Below are positions 18,282 through 26,212 of a stretch of 64,000 bases of DNA, piece after piece. Made by a program: the position numbers and the translations under genes. Where the stretch lies: the NCBI RefSeq assembly GCF_022701295.1, contig NZ_CP033204.1, forward strand, positions 3,562,501-3,626,500, read 5' to 3'. The notes under the pieces were generated by a model. The model made no database searches, was not told the DNA's origin, and saw nothing but the letters and a program-made list of their open reading frames with translations. Source of the stretch: Sphingopyxis sp. YF1 (GTDB lineage: Bacteria; Pseudomonadota; Alphaproteobacteria; Sphingomonadales; Sphingomonadaceae). Each line of letters begins with the position of its first letter. The first letter of the stretch is position 1.

Positions 18282-20213
18282 CTATTCGACGCGCGCGCGG
18301 AAACGGATCGTGAAACTCGGCTGACTCGTCGCGCTCGTCGCGTGGCTCATATTGCCCGACGGCGCGATCCGCAGCCCGGTCACCGCGGGATCGTAGCTCC
18401 CCGTGGGGGTGTAGCTATATGGCGCGCCACCGCCGGGCTGGTTCGAATAGCTCACATTGGCGCTGCCGAAGCTCAGCCCGCTGGTCGGCGATCCGTTGGC
18501 GAAACTCACCGACCCGACCTGGAATGCAACGCCGGGCGGCAGCGGGTCGGCAAGGATGATATTGTTCGCGCGGTTGCTGTTCGATCCCGTGCCGATGCTG
18601 GTGACGGTGATCGCATATTCGACGATCGCGCCGGGAATCAGCTTAGGATTGACGGCGCCGTTCACCGGATCGGACACCGGCGCCGAACTTTTGGCGATCG
18701 CCAGCTCGCCGCCCGTGGTGCGGACATTGGTGATCGTGCAGCTGACGATGTCGCCCATCTGGAGCGTGATCGTCCCCGGCGCGGCGCCGGGCAGCGTCGT
18801 CGTCGACCCGCTCCAGCCGTTGCTGCACGCCATCGTTGCATCGTAGCGGATGAGGTCGCTCGTCCCCGCCGCTGCCTCGTCGAGCGCATAGGCGGTGCTC
18901 GCCGCGAGTTGCACCAGCCCGGTATCGCCCCCCGTCACCGTCGTCCCGGTACCGCTGGTGGTCGATGTCGCCACGACCGTCGTGCCGTCGAGAATGCGCA
19001 CCGCGAACTGGTCGCCCGCATAGCGCCGCCCGCCGCTGCCGAGCGCCTTGCGCAGCTGAAGGTGCGGATAGGCGATGTTGGTGAAGGTACAGGCGATCGC
19101 GTCGCCGAACTGGAGCGGGGGCAGGGCGTAGGAGGTTGTCTGCACCCCCGATGGCAGCATCGTTGATGACCCGGAATTGCCGTTGGTGCAGCTCAGCGTC
19201 GAGCGATAGCGCGACAGCGCGCTCGCGCTGCCCGTCGCCATCTCCTCGCTCAGCGTGACCGACAGGCTCGAAGCGAGGCTGACCGGCGCCGCGGCGAAGG
19301 GACCGTTGCCCGTCCCGCTCGTCACCCCCTGCGCGAGGTCGCTCGCCGATCCGGTCGTGCGGACGCGGAACAGGAACTGGTCGCTCGCATCGACGCGCGC
19401 ACCGACGATCTGTTTCGACAGGCGGATCGACGCAAAGCGCACCGCGAACATCACCCCTTGCAGGCCGCCCGAGGTGACCTGCGCGGTCACCGTCGTCGGG
19501 CTGTTCGACCCGACGATATAGGCGCCCACCGTGCCCGTGGCGCCGGTGACGGTGAAGGTCGACGTGCCGACCCCCGATCGCGACGGATAGCTCGTCCCGC
19601 TCGTCGGCGGCACCTGATCGAGCAGCTGCCACGCGCCGCCGTTGGTCGAAAAGACGAGCGATTCGCCCTCGTTCGACGATTCAGCATCGGCGACGACGAA
19701 GCTGTAGACCGAAGAGGAAGCGCCCGCCGGCGGCGTCACCGCGATGCCGCTGATCGTGATCGTGCGCGTTCCGGCGGCGGTCGAATAGAGGACCGGGCGC
19801 CCGGGAATGCCGAGAAAGGCCGAATTGCCGACCGCCGCGCCGCTCCAAGAGGGTGCCGCGACCGCGCTGAACGCGCTTCCCGAGGTCGGCGTCACGCGCA
19901 GGTTGAAACTGAGCACCGACCCGTCGGTGAGCGTGAAGCTCATATTCTGCCCCGCCGCACTGCGCGCGGTCGTGTCGTTGTAGCCCGAGAGATTGAGCCA
20001 GCAATAGGTCTCCCACCCAGCAGGCGCGGTGCCTTGACCCGTCGCGGCCGCGCAGCTTTGCGCGTGCGCCGGCGCGGCGCCGAGCAGCATCGCGGCCGCC
20101 AGCAGCAGGCATGCCAGAATGGGGCGGAAAAGGCGCGCGCCAAGCCATGCGCACGCCGGCCAGTCCGCGTCCCGCCACCCACCGGTCCGCGGGACGGTCT
20201 GGTCCCTCGTCAT
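18282..20213 (-). CDS. Large secreted protein with repeated prealbumin-like folds and a DUF11-type end
   Basis: A 643-residue protein with a signal peptide (hydrophobic stretch, cleavage near APAHA-QS). The first ~200 residues start with AGWETYCWLNLSGYND and resemble the N-terminal part of CshA-type or SprA-like surface proteins. Two tandem modules follow (about 225-350 and 355-480), each ending in a cysteine pair and an ACTFTNI/SCTITNV strand, like the prealbumin/SpaA-like folds of surface proteins. The last ~140 residues read as a DUF11 domain (GAIVEYAITVTSIGTG). No anchor or sorting signal is visible, so it may be secreted or matrix-bound. It is a monocistronic insertion between rsmE and gshA, on the opposite strand. 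Exact function unknown. Confidence 0.75.
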   Translation of the reverse strand: MTRDQTVPRTGGWRDADWPACAWLGARLFRPILACLLLAAAMLLGAAPAHAQSCAAATGQGTAPAGWETYCWLNLSGYNDTTARSAAGQNMSFTLTDGSVLSFNLRVTPTSGSAFSAVAAPSWSGAAVGNSAFLGIPGRPVLYSTAAGTRTITISGIAVTPPAGASSSVYSFVVADAESSNEGESLVFSTNGGAWQLLDQVPPTSGTSYPSRSGVGTSTFTVTGATGTVGAYIVGSNSPTTVTAQVTSGGLQGVMFAVRFASIRLSKQIVGARVDASDQFLFRVRTTGSASDLAQGVTSGTGNGPFAAAPVSLASSLSVTLSEEMATGSASALSRYRSTLSCTNGNSGSSTMLPSGVQTTSYALPPLQFGDAIACTFTNIAYPHLQLRKALGSGGRRYAGDQFAVRILDGTTVVATSTTSGTGTTVTGGDTGLVQLAASTAYALDEAAAGTSDLIRYDATMACSNGWSGSTTTLPGAAPGTITLQMGDIVSCTITNVRTTGGELAIAKSSAPVSDPVNGAVNPKLIPGAIVEYAITVTSIGTGSNSNRANNIILADPLPPGVAFQVGSVSFANGSPTSGLSFGSANVSYSNQPGGGAPYSYTPTGSYDPAVTGLRIAPSGNMSHATSATSQPSFTIRFRARVE

Positions 20214-20236
20214 GCGGTTCGAATGCCACGGAAAGG

Positions 20237-20251
20237 TTAATCCGTGGTCAA
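20237..20251 (+). promoter_or_regulatory. CtrA-like box between the DUF11 gene and gshA
   Basis: TTAA (20237-20240), seven bases, TCAA (20248-20251): one mismatch to the TTAA-N7-TTAA box bound by the cell-cycle regulator CtrA. It lies 24 bp upstream of the DUF11-protein start and about 50 bp upstream of gshA, so either gene could be the target. No ctrA gene is in the window. Confidence 0.3.
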
Positions 20252-20266
20252 CCGCGTTTCGCCCGA

Positions 20267-20294
20267 TTGCATTTTTCGCGCGGCACCCTAATTC
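20267..20294 (+). promoter_or_regulatory. Putative promoter of gshA
   Basis: TTGCAT (20267-20272), 16 bp, TAATTC (20289-20294). The -10 element ends six bases before the gshA ATG at 20301, and no Shine-Dalgarno sequence precedes that ATG. A transcript starting at the usual distance would begin at or next to the start codon, so the mRNA would be leaderless. Confidence 0.45.
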
Positions 20295-20300
20295 CCGGGC

Positions 20301-21674
20301 ATGAGCACGCGGACGGTTTCAGATCAAAACGATCCCATCATCGAAAGCCGCGACCAGCTCGCGGTCCCCATGGCCAAGGGCGAGAAGCCCAAAGAACGCT
20401 GGCGCATCGGCACCGAGCACGAGAAATTCGTCTATCGCACCGCCGATCATCGCGCCCCCTCCTACGACGAGCCCGGCGGCATCCACGACCTCTTGATGGC
20501 GCTCACACGCTTCGGCTGGGAGCCGGTGATCGAGGGCGGCAAGGTCATCGCGCTCGCGGGCAGCGACGGCACCGTCAGCCTCGAACCCGCCGGCCAGCTC
20601 GAACTGTCGGGCGCGCCGCTCGAAAATCTGCACCAGACCTGCGCCGAGACCGGCCGTCACCTCAAACAGGTGAAAGAGGTCGGCGCCGAACTCGGGCTCG
20701 GCTTCCTCGGCCTCGGCATGTGGCCCGACAAGACCCGCGCCGAACTGCCCGTCATGCCCAAGGGCCGCTACAAGATCATGCTCGAACATATGCCGCGCGT
20801 CGGCAGCATGGGGCTCGACATGATGCTGCGCACCTGCACGATCCAGACCAACCTCGACTATGCGAGCGAGGCCGACATGGTGCAGAAATTTCGGGTCAGC
20901 CTCGCGCTGCAGCCGCTCGCGACCGCGCTCTTCGCTTCGTCTCCCTTCACCGAGGGCAAGCCCAACGGCTATATGTCGTACCGTAGCCACATCTGGACCG
21001 ACACCGACCCCGCACGCACCGGCATGCTGCCCTTCGTGTTCGAAGACGGCTTCGGCTACGAGCGCTATGTCGACTATATGCTCGACGTGCCGATGTATTT
21101 CGTCTTCCGCGACGGCAAATATATCGACGCCGCGGGGCAGAGCTTCCGCGACTTCCTGAAGGGCGAACTCCCCGCGCTGCCCGGCGAACTCCCGCGCCTC
21201 TCCGACTGGAACGACCATCTCTCGACCGCCTTCCCCGAAGTGCGTTTGAAGAGCTTTCTCGAAATGCGCGGCGCCGACGGCGGCCCGTGGAACCGCATCT
21301 GCGCGCTGCCCGCCCTGTGGGTCGGACTGCTCTACGATCAGGGCGCGCTCGACGCCGCCTGGGATCTGGTCAAGGGCTGGAACATCGACGAGCAGCAGGC
21401 GCTGCGCGACGCGGTACCGAGCGAAGGCCTCGACGCGCCCGCGCCCGGCGGCGGCACCGTCGGCGAGCTTGCGCACCGCGTGCTCGACATCGCGGCGGCG
21501 GGCCTTGCCGCACGCGGCGAGGTCAATTCGATGGGCGACAGCGAGGTCGGCTTCCTCGAACCGCTCCGCCGCATCGCCAAGAACGGCAAATCGCCCGCGC
21601 ACGACCTGCTCGACCGCTACGAGGGGCCGTGGGGCCACGACCTGTCGAAAATCTACGACGAGCTGAGCTTCTGA
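20301..21674 (+). CDS. gshA: Glutamate--cysteine ligase (plant/alphaproteobacterial type)
   Basis: A 457-residue enzyme that joins glutamate and cysteine, the first step of glutathione synthesis. It belongs to the class found in plants and alphaproteobacteria. Family segments include RIGTEHEKFVYR, AGQLELSGAPL, GLGMWPDK, MLRTCTIQTNLDY and LEMRGADGG. Two conserved cysteines used for redox control in the plant enzyme lie in comparable areas, but I cannot align them by eye. It faces divK, 16 bp away. The glutathione made here may serve the GFA-family protein at 40.8 kb and the thiol enzymes nearby. Confidence 0.96.
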   Translation: MSTRTVSDQNDPIIESRDQLAVPMAKGEKPKERWRIGTEHEKFVYRTADHRAPSYDEPGGIHDLLMALTRFGWEPVIEGGKVIALAGSDGTVSLEPAGQLELSGAPLENLHQTCAETGRHLKQVKEVGAELGLGFLGLGMWPDKTRAELPVMPKGRYKIMLEHMPRVGSMGLDMMLRTCTIQTNLDYASEADMVQKFRVSLALQPLATALFASSPFTEGKPNGYMSYRSHIWTDTDPARTGMLPFVFEDGFGYERYVDYMLDVPMYFVFRDGKYIDAAGQSFRDFLKGELPALPGELPRLSDWNDHLSTAFPEVRLKSFLEMRGADGGPWNRICALPALWVGLLYDQGALDAAWDLVKGWNIDEQQALRDAVPSEGLDAPAPGGGTVGELAHRVLDIAAAGLAARGEVNSMGDSEVGFLEPLRRIAKNGKSPAHDLLDRYEGPWGHDLSKIYDELSF

Positions 21675-21690
21675 CGCACGGCGCCGCGCG

Positions 21691-22053
21691 TCAGGCGAAC
21701 GCCCCGACGCTCTCGATGAACTTGATCACCGAAATCGGTTTCGAGACATAGGCCTCGGCACCCGCGGCGCGGATCTGTTCCTCGTCGCCCTTGCCGGCGT
21801 AGGCGGTCACCGCCATGATCGGCACCGCGCGCAGCGTCAGGTCGGCCTTCATCTGGCCGATCAGTTCGAGCCCGCTGACGTGCGGCAGCTGGATATCCAT
21901 GATGATCAGGTCGGGCGCCAGCTCGCGCGCCTTCGCCAGCGCGTCGCGCCCGTCGCGCACCGGGTGCGCGCTATAGCCATGGGCGTTGAGAAGGTCGCAG
22001 AAGAGGCGGAGGTTGAGTTCGTTATCCTCGACGACCAGGACGGTCTTGCCCAT
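21691..22053 (-). CDS. divK: Single-domain response regulator DivK
   Basis: A 120-residue stand-alone receiver. The phospho-acceptor aspartate is in LIIMDIQLPHVSGLE, the acidic pocket is VVEDNELNLRLF, and the conserved Thr/Lys are in AVTAYAGKGDEE and YVSKPIS. The match to Caulobacter DivK across the whole length is strong (VEDNELN...LFCDLL, GYSAHPVRDG, GAEAYVSKPISV). DivK is phosphorylated by DivJ, dephosphorylated by PleC, and controls CtrA through DivL-CckA. ATG 22053 is preferred over the in-frame upstream start. It is divergent from the DUF3572 gene. No pleD follows it here. Confidence 0.94.
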   Translation of the reverse strand: MGKTVLVVEDNELNLRLFCDLLNAHGYSAHPVRDGRDALAKARELAPDLIIMDIQLPHVSGLELIGQMKADLTLRAVPIMAVTAYAGKGDEEQIRAAGAEAYVSKPISVIKFIESVGAFA

Positions 22054-22143
22054 GATTATTCGCTTCCCCACCTTGCGTCGGCGGCCGGTTTAGGCGAATC
22101 GGCGCGACGATACAATTGCCCTCCCGACGAAGGACGACTGGTC

Positions 22144-22416
22144 TTGCATGATGCGGACGAAGCGCTGGCGCTGAACGCGCTGGGCTGGATATTGACCGAC
22201 GAACCGCGCGCCGAGCGGCTGCTCGGCACGACCGGGCTGAGCCCCGAGACGCTGCGCGCCGGGCTCGGCGACCGCGCGACGCTTGCCGCGATTCTCGCCT
22301 TTCTCGCTGCGCACGAACCCGACCTTGTCGCGTGCGCCGACGCGCTCGATATCAAACCCGAAACGCTGGCCGCCGCCGCGCACCGGCTCGAAGGCCACGA
22401 AAGGACCGCCCCATGA
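22144..22416 (+). CDS. DUF3572 family protein
   Basis: A 90-residue protein that matches DUF3572 across its length (DADEALALNALGWILTDEP at the N-terminus, ALDIKPETLAAAAHRLEGH at the C-terminus). No in-frame ATG precedes the conserved start; TTG 22144 is the most likely start, with AAGGA about nine bases upstream. Function unknown in the family. Its divergent pairing with divK is frequent in alphaproteobacteria, which hints at a link to cell-cycle signalling, but that is inference. Its stop overlaps the next start (ATGA). Confidence 0.75.
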   Translation: MHDADEALALNALGWILTDEPRAERLLGTTGLSPETLRAGLGDRATLAAILAFLAAHEPDLVACADALDIKPETLAAAAHRLEGHERTAP

Positions 22417-23051
22417 CCCGCCCGCTCGTCATCACCGATTGCGACGAGGTGCTGCTGCACATGGTCGTGCCCTTCGCCCAGTGGTGCGACGCCGAACATG
22501 GCGTGCTGTTCCGCATGGAGGACGCGAGCTTCGCCAACGCGCTGAAGCGCAAGGAATGCGGTACCCCGCTCGAGGCGAGCGAGGTCTGGCCGCTGCTCGA
22601 CGGATTTTTCCGCGCCGAGATGGGGCGGCAATATCCGATCCCCGGCGCGCTCGCGGCGATGGCGGCGATTGCCGAACAGGCCGACATCGTCGTTCTCACC
22701 AACGTCGGCCCCGAACATCAGCAGGGCCGGATCGACCAGCTCGCGGCGCACGGCTTTCATGCCCCGGTGATCGGCAGCCGTGGCGGCAAGGGCGAACCGG
22801 TGCGCCGTCTGGTCGAGGAATATCGGCCGTCGATCGCGCTGTTCATCGACGACCTTGCCAACCATCATCATTCGGTCGCGATCGAGGCCCCCGACGTGTG
22901 GCGTCTCCACCTCGTCGGCGAACCCGCGATCGCCGGCAAGATCGCCCCCGCCCGCCATGCGCACGCGCGCATCGACGAATGGGCGGCGGCGCGCGACTGG
23001 ATCCTCGCGCGCCTTGCCGAAAATGTCGCCGCTCCCGCTCCCGAACAGTGA
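22413..23051 (+). CDS. HAD-superfamily hydrolase
   Basis: A 212-residue HAD protein. Motif I is VITDCDEVLL (DxD), motif II is VVLTNVG, the motif III lysine is near SRGGKGEPV, and motif IV is ALFIDDLANHH. A cap domain occupies roughly residues 20-85. Small-molecule phosphatase is the likely class; the substrate is unknown. It overlaps the DUF3572 gene by four bases and is followed by ridA after 15 bp, so it sits in a DUF3572-HAD-RidA-acetyltransferase operon. Confidence 0.82.
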   Translation: MTRPLVITDCDEVLLHMVVPFAQWCDAEHGVLFRMEDASFANALKRKECGTPLEASEVWPLLDGFFRAEMGRQYPIPGALAAMAAIAEQADIVVLTNVGPEHQQGRIDQLAAHGFHAPVIGSRGGKGEPVRRLVEEYRPSIALFIDDLANHHHSVAIEAPDVWRLHLVGEPAIAGKIAPARHAHARIDEWAAARDWILARLAENVAAPAPEQ

Positions 23052-23065
23052 TAAGGAACATGCCC

Positions 23066-23530
23066 ATGGATATCGCCGCCAAACTCGCCGACCTCGGCCT
23101 CACCCTGCCCCAGCCCGCCGCGCCGGTCGCCGCCTATGTGCCCGTCGTCGAGCACGGCGGCCTGCTGCACATCAGCGGACAGCTCCCCTTTCGCGACGGG
23201 GCGCTGGTCACCGGCCGGCTCGGCACCGACCTCGACGAAGCGGCGGGCTATGACGCCGCGCGCCTGTGCGCGGTCATGCTGACGGCGCAGATCGGCCAGG
23301 CGGTCGGCGGCGACTGGTCGCGCGTCGAAAGGATCGTCAAGCTCGGCGTCTACGTCAGCAGCAGCCCCGATTTCACCGCGCAGCCCAAGGTCGCCAACGG
23401 CGCGTCGGAGCTGATGGAAGCGCTGTTCGGCGACGCGGGGCGCCATGCCCGCAGCGCGGTCGGCGTCGCGGTGCTGCCGCTCGGCGCCGCGGTCGAAGTC
23501 GACGCGATCGTCGCGGTGCGTCCGGCGTAA
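23066..23530 (+). CDS. RidA family protein (enamine/imine deaminase-like)
   Basis: A 154-residue RidA/YjgF member of the longer subgroup (YjgF_endoribonc-like). It has the segment GGLLHISGQLPFRDGAL and the C-terminal ARSAVGVAVLPLGAAVEVDA. The catalytic arginine of canonical RidA lies in the R-x-x-V-x-V-x-x-L-P motif, and an arginine is present here (HARSAVGVAVLP). RidA proteins hydrolyse reactive enamines made by PLP enzymes. ATG 23066 was chosen since AAGGAA (23053-23058) is seven bases away; ATG 23060 is too close. Same operon as the HAD gene. Confidence 0.88.
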   Translation: MDIAAKLADLGLTLPQPAAPVAAYVPVVEHGGLLHISGQLPFRDGALVTGRLGTDLDEAAGYDAARLCAVMLTAQIGQAVGGDWSRVERIVKLGVYVSSSPDFTAQPKVANGASELMEALFGDAGRHARSAVGVAVLPLGAAVEVDAIVAVRPA

Positions 23531-23537
23531 GGACCGC

Positions 23538-24689
23538 ATGGCCGAGGCCGACCCGCCCCCACGGACAATCTCGCTCGGCACCGGCATCGCCGGTCTCGAT
23601 GCCGGTGCGTGGGACGCGCTCGCCGGCGGGGGCAACCCGTTCGTCGGCCACGCCTTCCTGTCGCTGCTCGAGCAATCGGGCAGCGTCGGGGCGGGCACCG
23701 GCTGGCAACCCGCGCCCCTGCTGGTCGAGGATGACGCCGGCGCGCTCGTCGCCGCGGCGCCCGCCTATCTCAAGGCGCACAGCCAAGGCGAATATGTCTT
23801 CGACCACGCGTGGGCCGATGCGTGGACGCGCGCGGGCGGCGACTATTATCCCAAGCTGCAAATCGCGGTGCCCTTCACCCCGGTGCCGGGGCCGCGACTG
23901 CTCGCGCACGGCGATGCCGACGCCGCGCTGCTGATCCGTGCCGCCGAAGCGGTGGTGCGCCAGAACGGGCTGTCGTCGGCGCACACGACCTTCGTCGATC
24001 CGGCGCAGCTGCCGCTGTTCGAAAGCGCGGGCTGGCTGCTGCGCCGCGACATCCAGTTCCATTTCGCCAATGCGGGCTATGCAGGCTTCGACGATTTCCT
24101 CGCAACGCTCAACGCCGCCAAGCGCAAGCAGCTCCGCAAGGAACGCGCGCGCGCGGTCGAGGGCCTGCGCATCGAGCAAGTGACCGGCGCCGCGATCGGG
24201 CCCGACCATTGGGACGCGATGTGGCTTTTCTATCAGGACACCGGCGCACGCAAATGGGGGCAGCCCTATCTGACGCGCGAGGCGTTCGACCTGATGGGCG
24301 CGTCGATGGCCGACGACATCATCCTCGTCCTTGCCTATGACGGCGATGGCCGCGCGGTCGCGGGGGCGATGCATTTCGTCGGCGCCGACACGCTCTACGG
24401 CCGCTACTGGGGCTGCCTCGCCGACATCCCCTATCTCCATTTCGAGCTTTGCTATTATCGCGCGATCGACATTGCGATCGAACGCGGGCTGGCGCGGGTC
24501 GAAGCGGGGGCGCAGGGCGGCCACAAGCTCGCGCGGGGCTATGGGCCCGTCGCCACCTGGTCGGCGCATTTTATCGCCGATCCGGGATTTCGGCGCGCGG
24601 TCGCCGATTATCTGGAAACGGAACGCCGCGCCGAGGAAGCCGAAATGGAATGGCTAGAAGGGCATCTGCCATTCAGGCGAGCGGATTAG
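23538..24689 (+). CDS. FemAB-like acyltransferase (peptidoglycan-type GNAT, DUF482)
   Basis: A 383-residue protein of the alphaproteobacterial FemAB-like group annotated as peptidoglycan-biosynthesis-related N-acyltransferase. Conserved segments: NPFVGHAFLSLLEQSG near the N-terminus, DYYPKLQIAVPFTPVPGPR, NAAKRKQLRKERARA, and FELCYYRAIDIAIERGL with VEAGAQGGHKLARGY near the end. Members carry two GNAT folds and are thought to transfer an aminoacyl or acyl group, but the reaction is not proven. ATG 23538 has AAGGA at 23529. Last gene of the four-gene operon that starts with DUF3572. Confidence 0.82.
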   Translation: MAEADPPPRTISLGTGIAGLDAGAWDALAGGGNPFVGHAFLSLLEQSGSVGAGTGWQPAPLLVEDDAGALVAAAPAYLKAHSQGEYVFDHAWADAWTRAGGDYYPKLQIAVPFTPVPGPRLLAHGDADAALLIRAAEAVVRQNGLSSAHTTFVDPAQLPLFESAGWLLRRDIQFHFANAGYAGFDDFLATLNAAKRKQLRKERARAVEGLRIEQVTGAAIGPDHWDAMWLFYQDTGARKWGQPYLTREAFDLMGASMADDIILVLAYDGDGRAVAGAMHFVGADTLYGRYWGCLADIPYLHFELCYYRAIDIAIERGLARVEAGAQGGHKLARGYGPVATWSAHFIADPGFRRAVADYLETERRAEEAEMEWLEGHLPFRRAD

Positions 24690-24833
24690 CGCGACCGGCG
24701 GGAATTTGGTTCGCATCAAGGCACGAAGATGCCGCGGCGGCTGCGATGCGGCCCTCTCCCTCAACTCGGGAGAAGCAGGGGGCCTGACGGCCCAAGCCAA
24801 CCTCTTCGTGTCTTTGTGTCTTTGTGCGAAATT
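24690..24833. other. Short intergenic segment with spread-repeat look
   Basis: It contains a run built on CTTCGTGTCTTTGTGTCTTTG (about 24806-24826) and an opposite-facing GGCACGAAGATG at 24719. This resembles short dispersed repeats common in proteobacterial intergenic DNA. No gene is seen. Confidence 0.35.
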
Positions 24834-25148
24834 TCAGGCCGCGAAGCGCCGTGCCGCCGGGCGGCGGGCGGTCTCGTCGAGCCAGGCGCGCGCCTGGCGC
24901 TGCGCTTCGGCGATCTCGTCGCGGCTCATCTCGTCGGACAGGTCGGCGCGGCATTGCTGGCCTTCGCGATTGCCGCCGAGCGCCGCGAGGTTGAACCATT
25001 TATGCGCCTGGATCAGATCGACATCGACCCCGCCGCTGCCGGTCGAGAAAGCGATGCCGAGATCGAAATAGGCATTGGCGTCGCCGCGTGCGGCATCGAG
25101 CAGCCGGCTTTCGATCAGAAACTGTGCGGACTTCAGACTGTTCGCCAT
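24834..25148 (-). CDS. Sel1-like repeat protein
   Basis: A 104-residue protein with one good Sel1-like unit and part of another (residues about 20-65): AARGDANAYFDLGIAFSTG then DLIQAHKWFNLAALGGNREG. The rest is a charged C-terminal helix. Sel1 repeats form TPR-like solenoids for protein binding. It is too short for a full solenoid, so it may act as a small adaptor. ATG 25148 is preceded by AGGGGG. Its promoter region is the unusually AT-rich stretch 25200-25290, which also has a CtrA-like box (25211-25225). Confidence 0.78.
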   Translation of the reverse strand: MANSLKSAQFLIESRLLDAARGDANAYFDLGIAFSTGSGGVDVDLIQAHKWFNLAALGGNREGQQCRADLSDEMSRDEIAEAQRQARAWLDETARRPAARRFAA

Positions 25149-25210
25149 GATAACCCCCTGTCGCCTCCACCCCACATGGAGACCTCGGGACCGAACCTTG
25201 CGGATCATGG

Positions 25211-25225
25211 TCAACAAAACGTTAA
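25211..25225 (-). promoter_or_regulatory. CtrA-like box upstream of the Sel1-like gene
   Basis: On the minus strand the sequence is TTAA, seven bases (CGTTTTG), TTGA. This differs by one base from the TTAA-N7-TTAA box of the cell-cycle regulator CtrA. It lies about 65 bp upstream of the Sel1-like start codon, a promoter-proximal place. The local AT-richness raises the chance of a random match. Confidence 0.35.
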
Positions 25226-25236
25226 CGACAAATGCA

Positions 25237-25260
25237 TTTTTTCGGGGATAACCGAAAAAA
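25237..25260. other. AT-rich hairpin between panC and the Sel1-like gene
   Basis: A perfect 9-bp inverted repeat, TTTTTTCGG (25237-25245) and CCGAAAAAA (25252-25260), with a six-base loop. It lies downstream of panC (same strand) and upstream of the Sel1-like gene. The stem is mostly A-T, so a classical terminator is doubtful. It could mark a terminator, a promoter UP region or both. A second palindrome, GGATATTTATCC, follows at 25272. Confidence 0.35.
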
Positions 25261-25289
25261 TATCGTAAAAACGGATATTTATCCTTCCG

Positions 25290-26129
25290 TCACCCCACCG
25301 GGTGATTGTCGATCAGCCGCGTCTTGCCGATCCGCGCGGCCGCCAGCAGCCGTGCCGGGGCGCGAAAGGCGGGGAGCCGCTCGAGGCTGGCGGCATCGGC
25401 CAGCGCGACATAATCGATGCTGTCGAACCCGCCTGCGAGGATCGCCGCCTCGGCCGCGGCGAGGCTCTGCGCGACGTCGGCGCCGCCCGCGATCGCCGCC
25501 GCGGCGGCCTTGAGCGCCGCCGGAAAGGCGGTCGCCGCCGCGCGCTGCTCGGGCGAAAGATAGGCGTTGCGCGACGACAGCGCGAGTCCGTCGGCGTCGC
25601 GTGCGATCGGCGCGCCCAAGATATCGAGCCCGAAATCGAGGTCGCGCGCCATGCGACGGATGATCGCGAGCTGCTGCCAGTCCTTCTCGCCAAAGATCGC
25701 GATGTCGGGGCGCACCTGGTTGAACAATTTGGCGACCACGGTCGCGACGCCGTCGAAATGCCCCGGCCGTGCCGCGCCGCAATAGTCGGCACCGAGTTCG
25801 GCGACCTCGACATGCGTGCCGTGGCCCGCGGGATACATGGTCGCCACATCGGGTGCCCAGAGCAGGCTGACGCCTTCCTGCGCGAGCAGCGCCGCGTCGC
25901 GCGCCTCGTCGCGCGGATAGGCGGCGAAATCCTCGTTCGGCCCGAACTGGGTCGGATTGACGAAAATCGACACGACGACATGGTCGGCGACGCGCTTGCC
26001 CATGCGGACCAGCGACAGGTGCCCGTCGTGCAGCGCGCCCATCGTCGGAACCAGCGCCACGGCCTTGCCGTCCGCTTTCAGTGCCGTAACGGCACGATGC
26101 AGCATGGCGATGTCACGGATGATTTGCAC
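25290..26129 (-). CDS. panC: Pantoate--beta-alanine ligase
   Basis: A 279-residue pantothenate synthetase that joins pantoate and beta-alanine with ATP. Signatures: VPTMGALHDGHLSL (HIGH-like), VSIFVNPTQFGPNEDF, YPRDEARD, GEKDWQQLAIIRRM and LSSRNAYLSPEQR (KMSKS-equivalent). A GTG start at 26129 (VQIIRD) fits the family N-terminus; in-frame upstream codons add only low-complexity residues. It is divergent from mipZ with an 83-bp gap that must hold both promoters. Confidence 0.96.
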   Translation of the reverse strand: MQIIRDIAMLHRAVTALKADGKAVALVPTMGALHDGHLSLVRMGKRVADHVVVSIFVNPTQFGPNEDFAAYPRDEARDAALLAQEGVSLLWAPDVATMYPAGHGTHVEVAELGADYCGAARPGHFDGVATVVAKLFNQVRPDIAIFGEKDWQQLAIIRRMARDLDFGLDILGAPIARDADGLALSSRNAYLSPEQRAAATAFPAALKAAAAAIAGGADVAQSLAAAEAAILAGGFDSIDYVALADAASLERLPAFRAPARLLAAARIGKTRLIDNHPVG

Positions 26130-26212
26130 GCTCGCCTGCCCTCCGATATTGGCGACGCCAACGCCACCCCACGCGGCAGCCATGCCGCGCCGACAGGAAA
26201 ATCGCAACGCCC

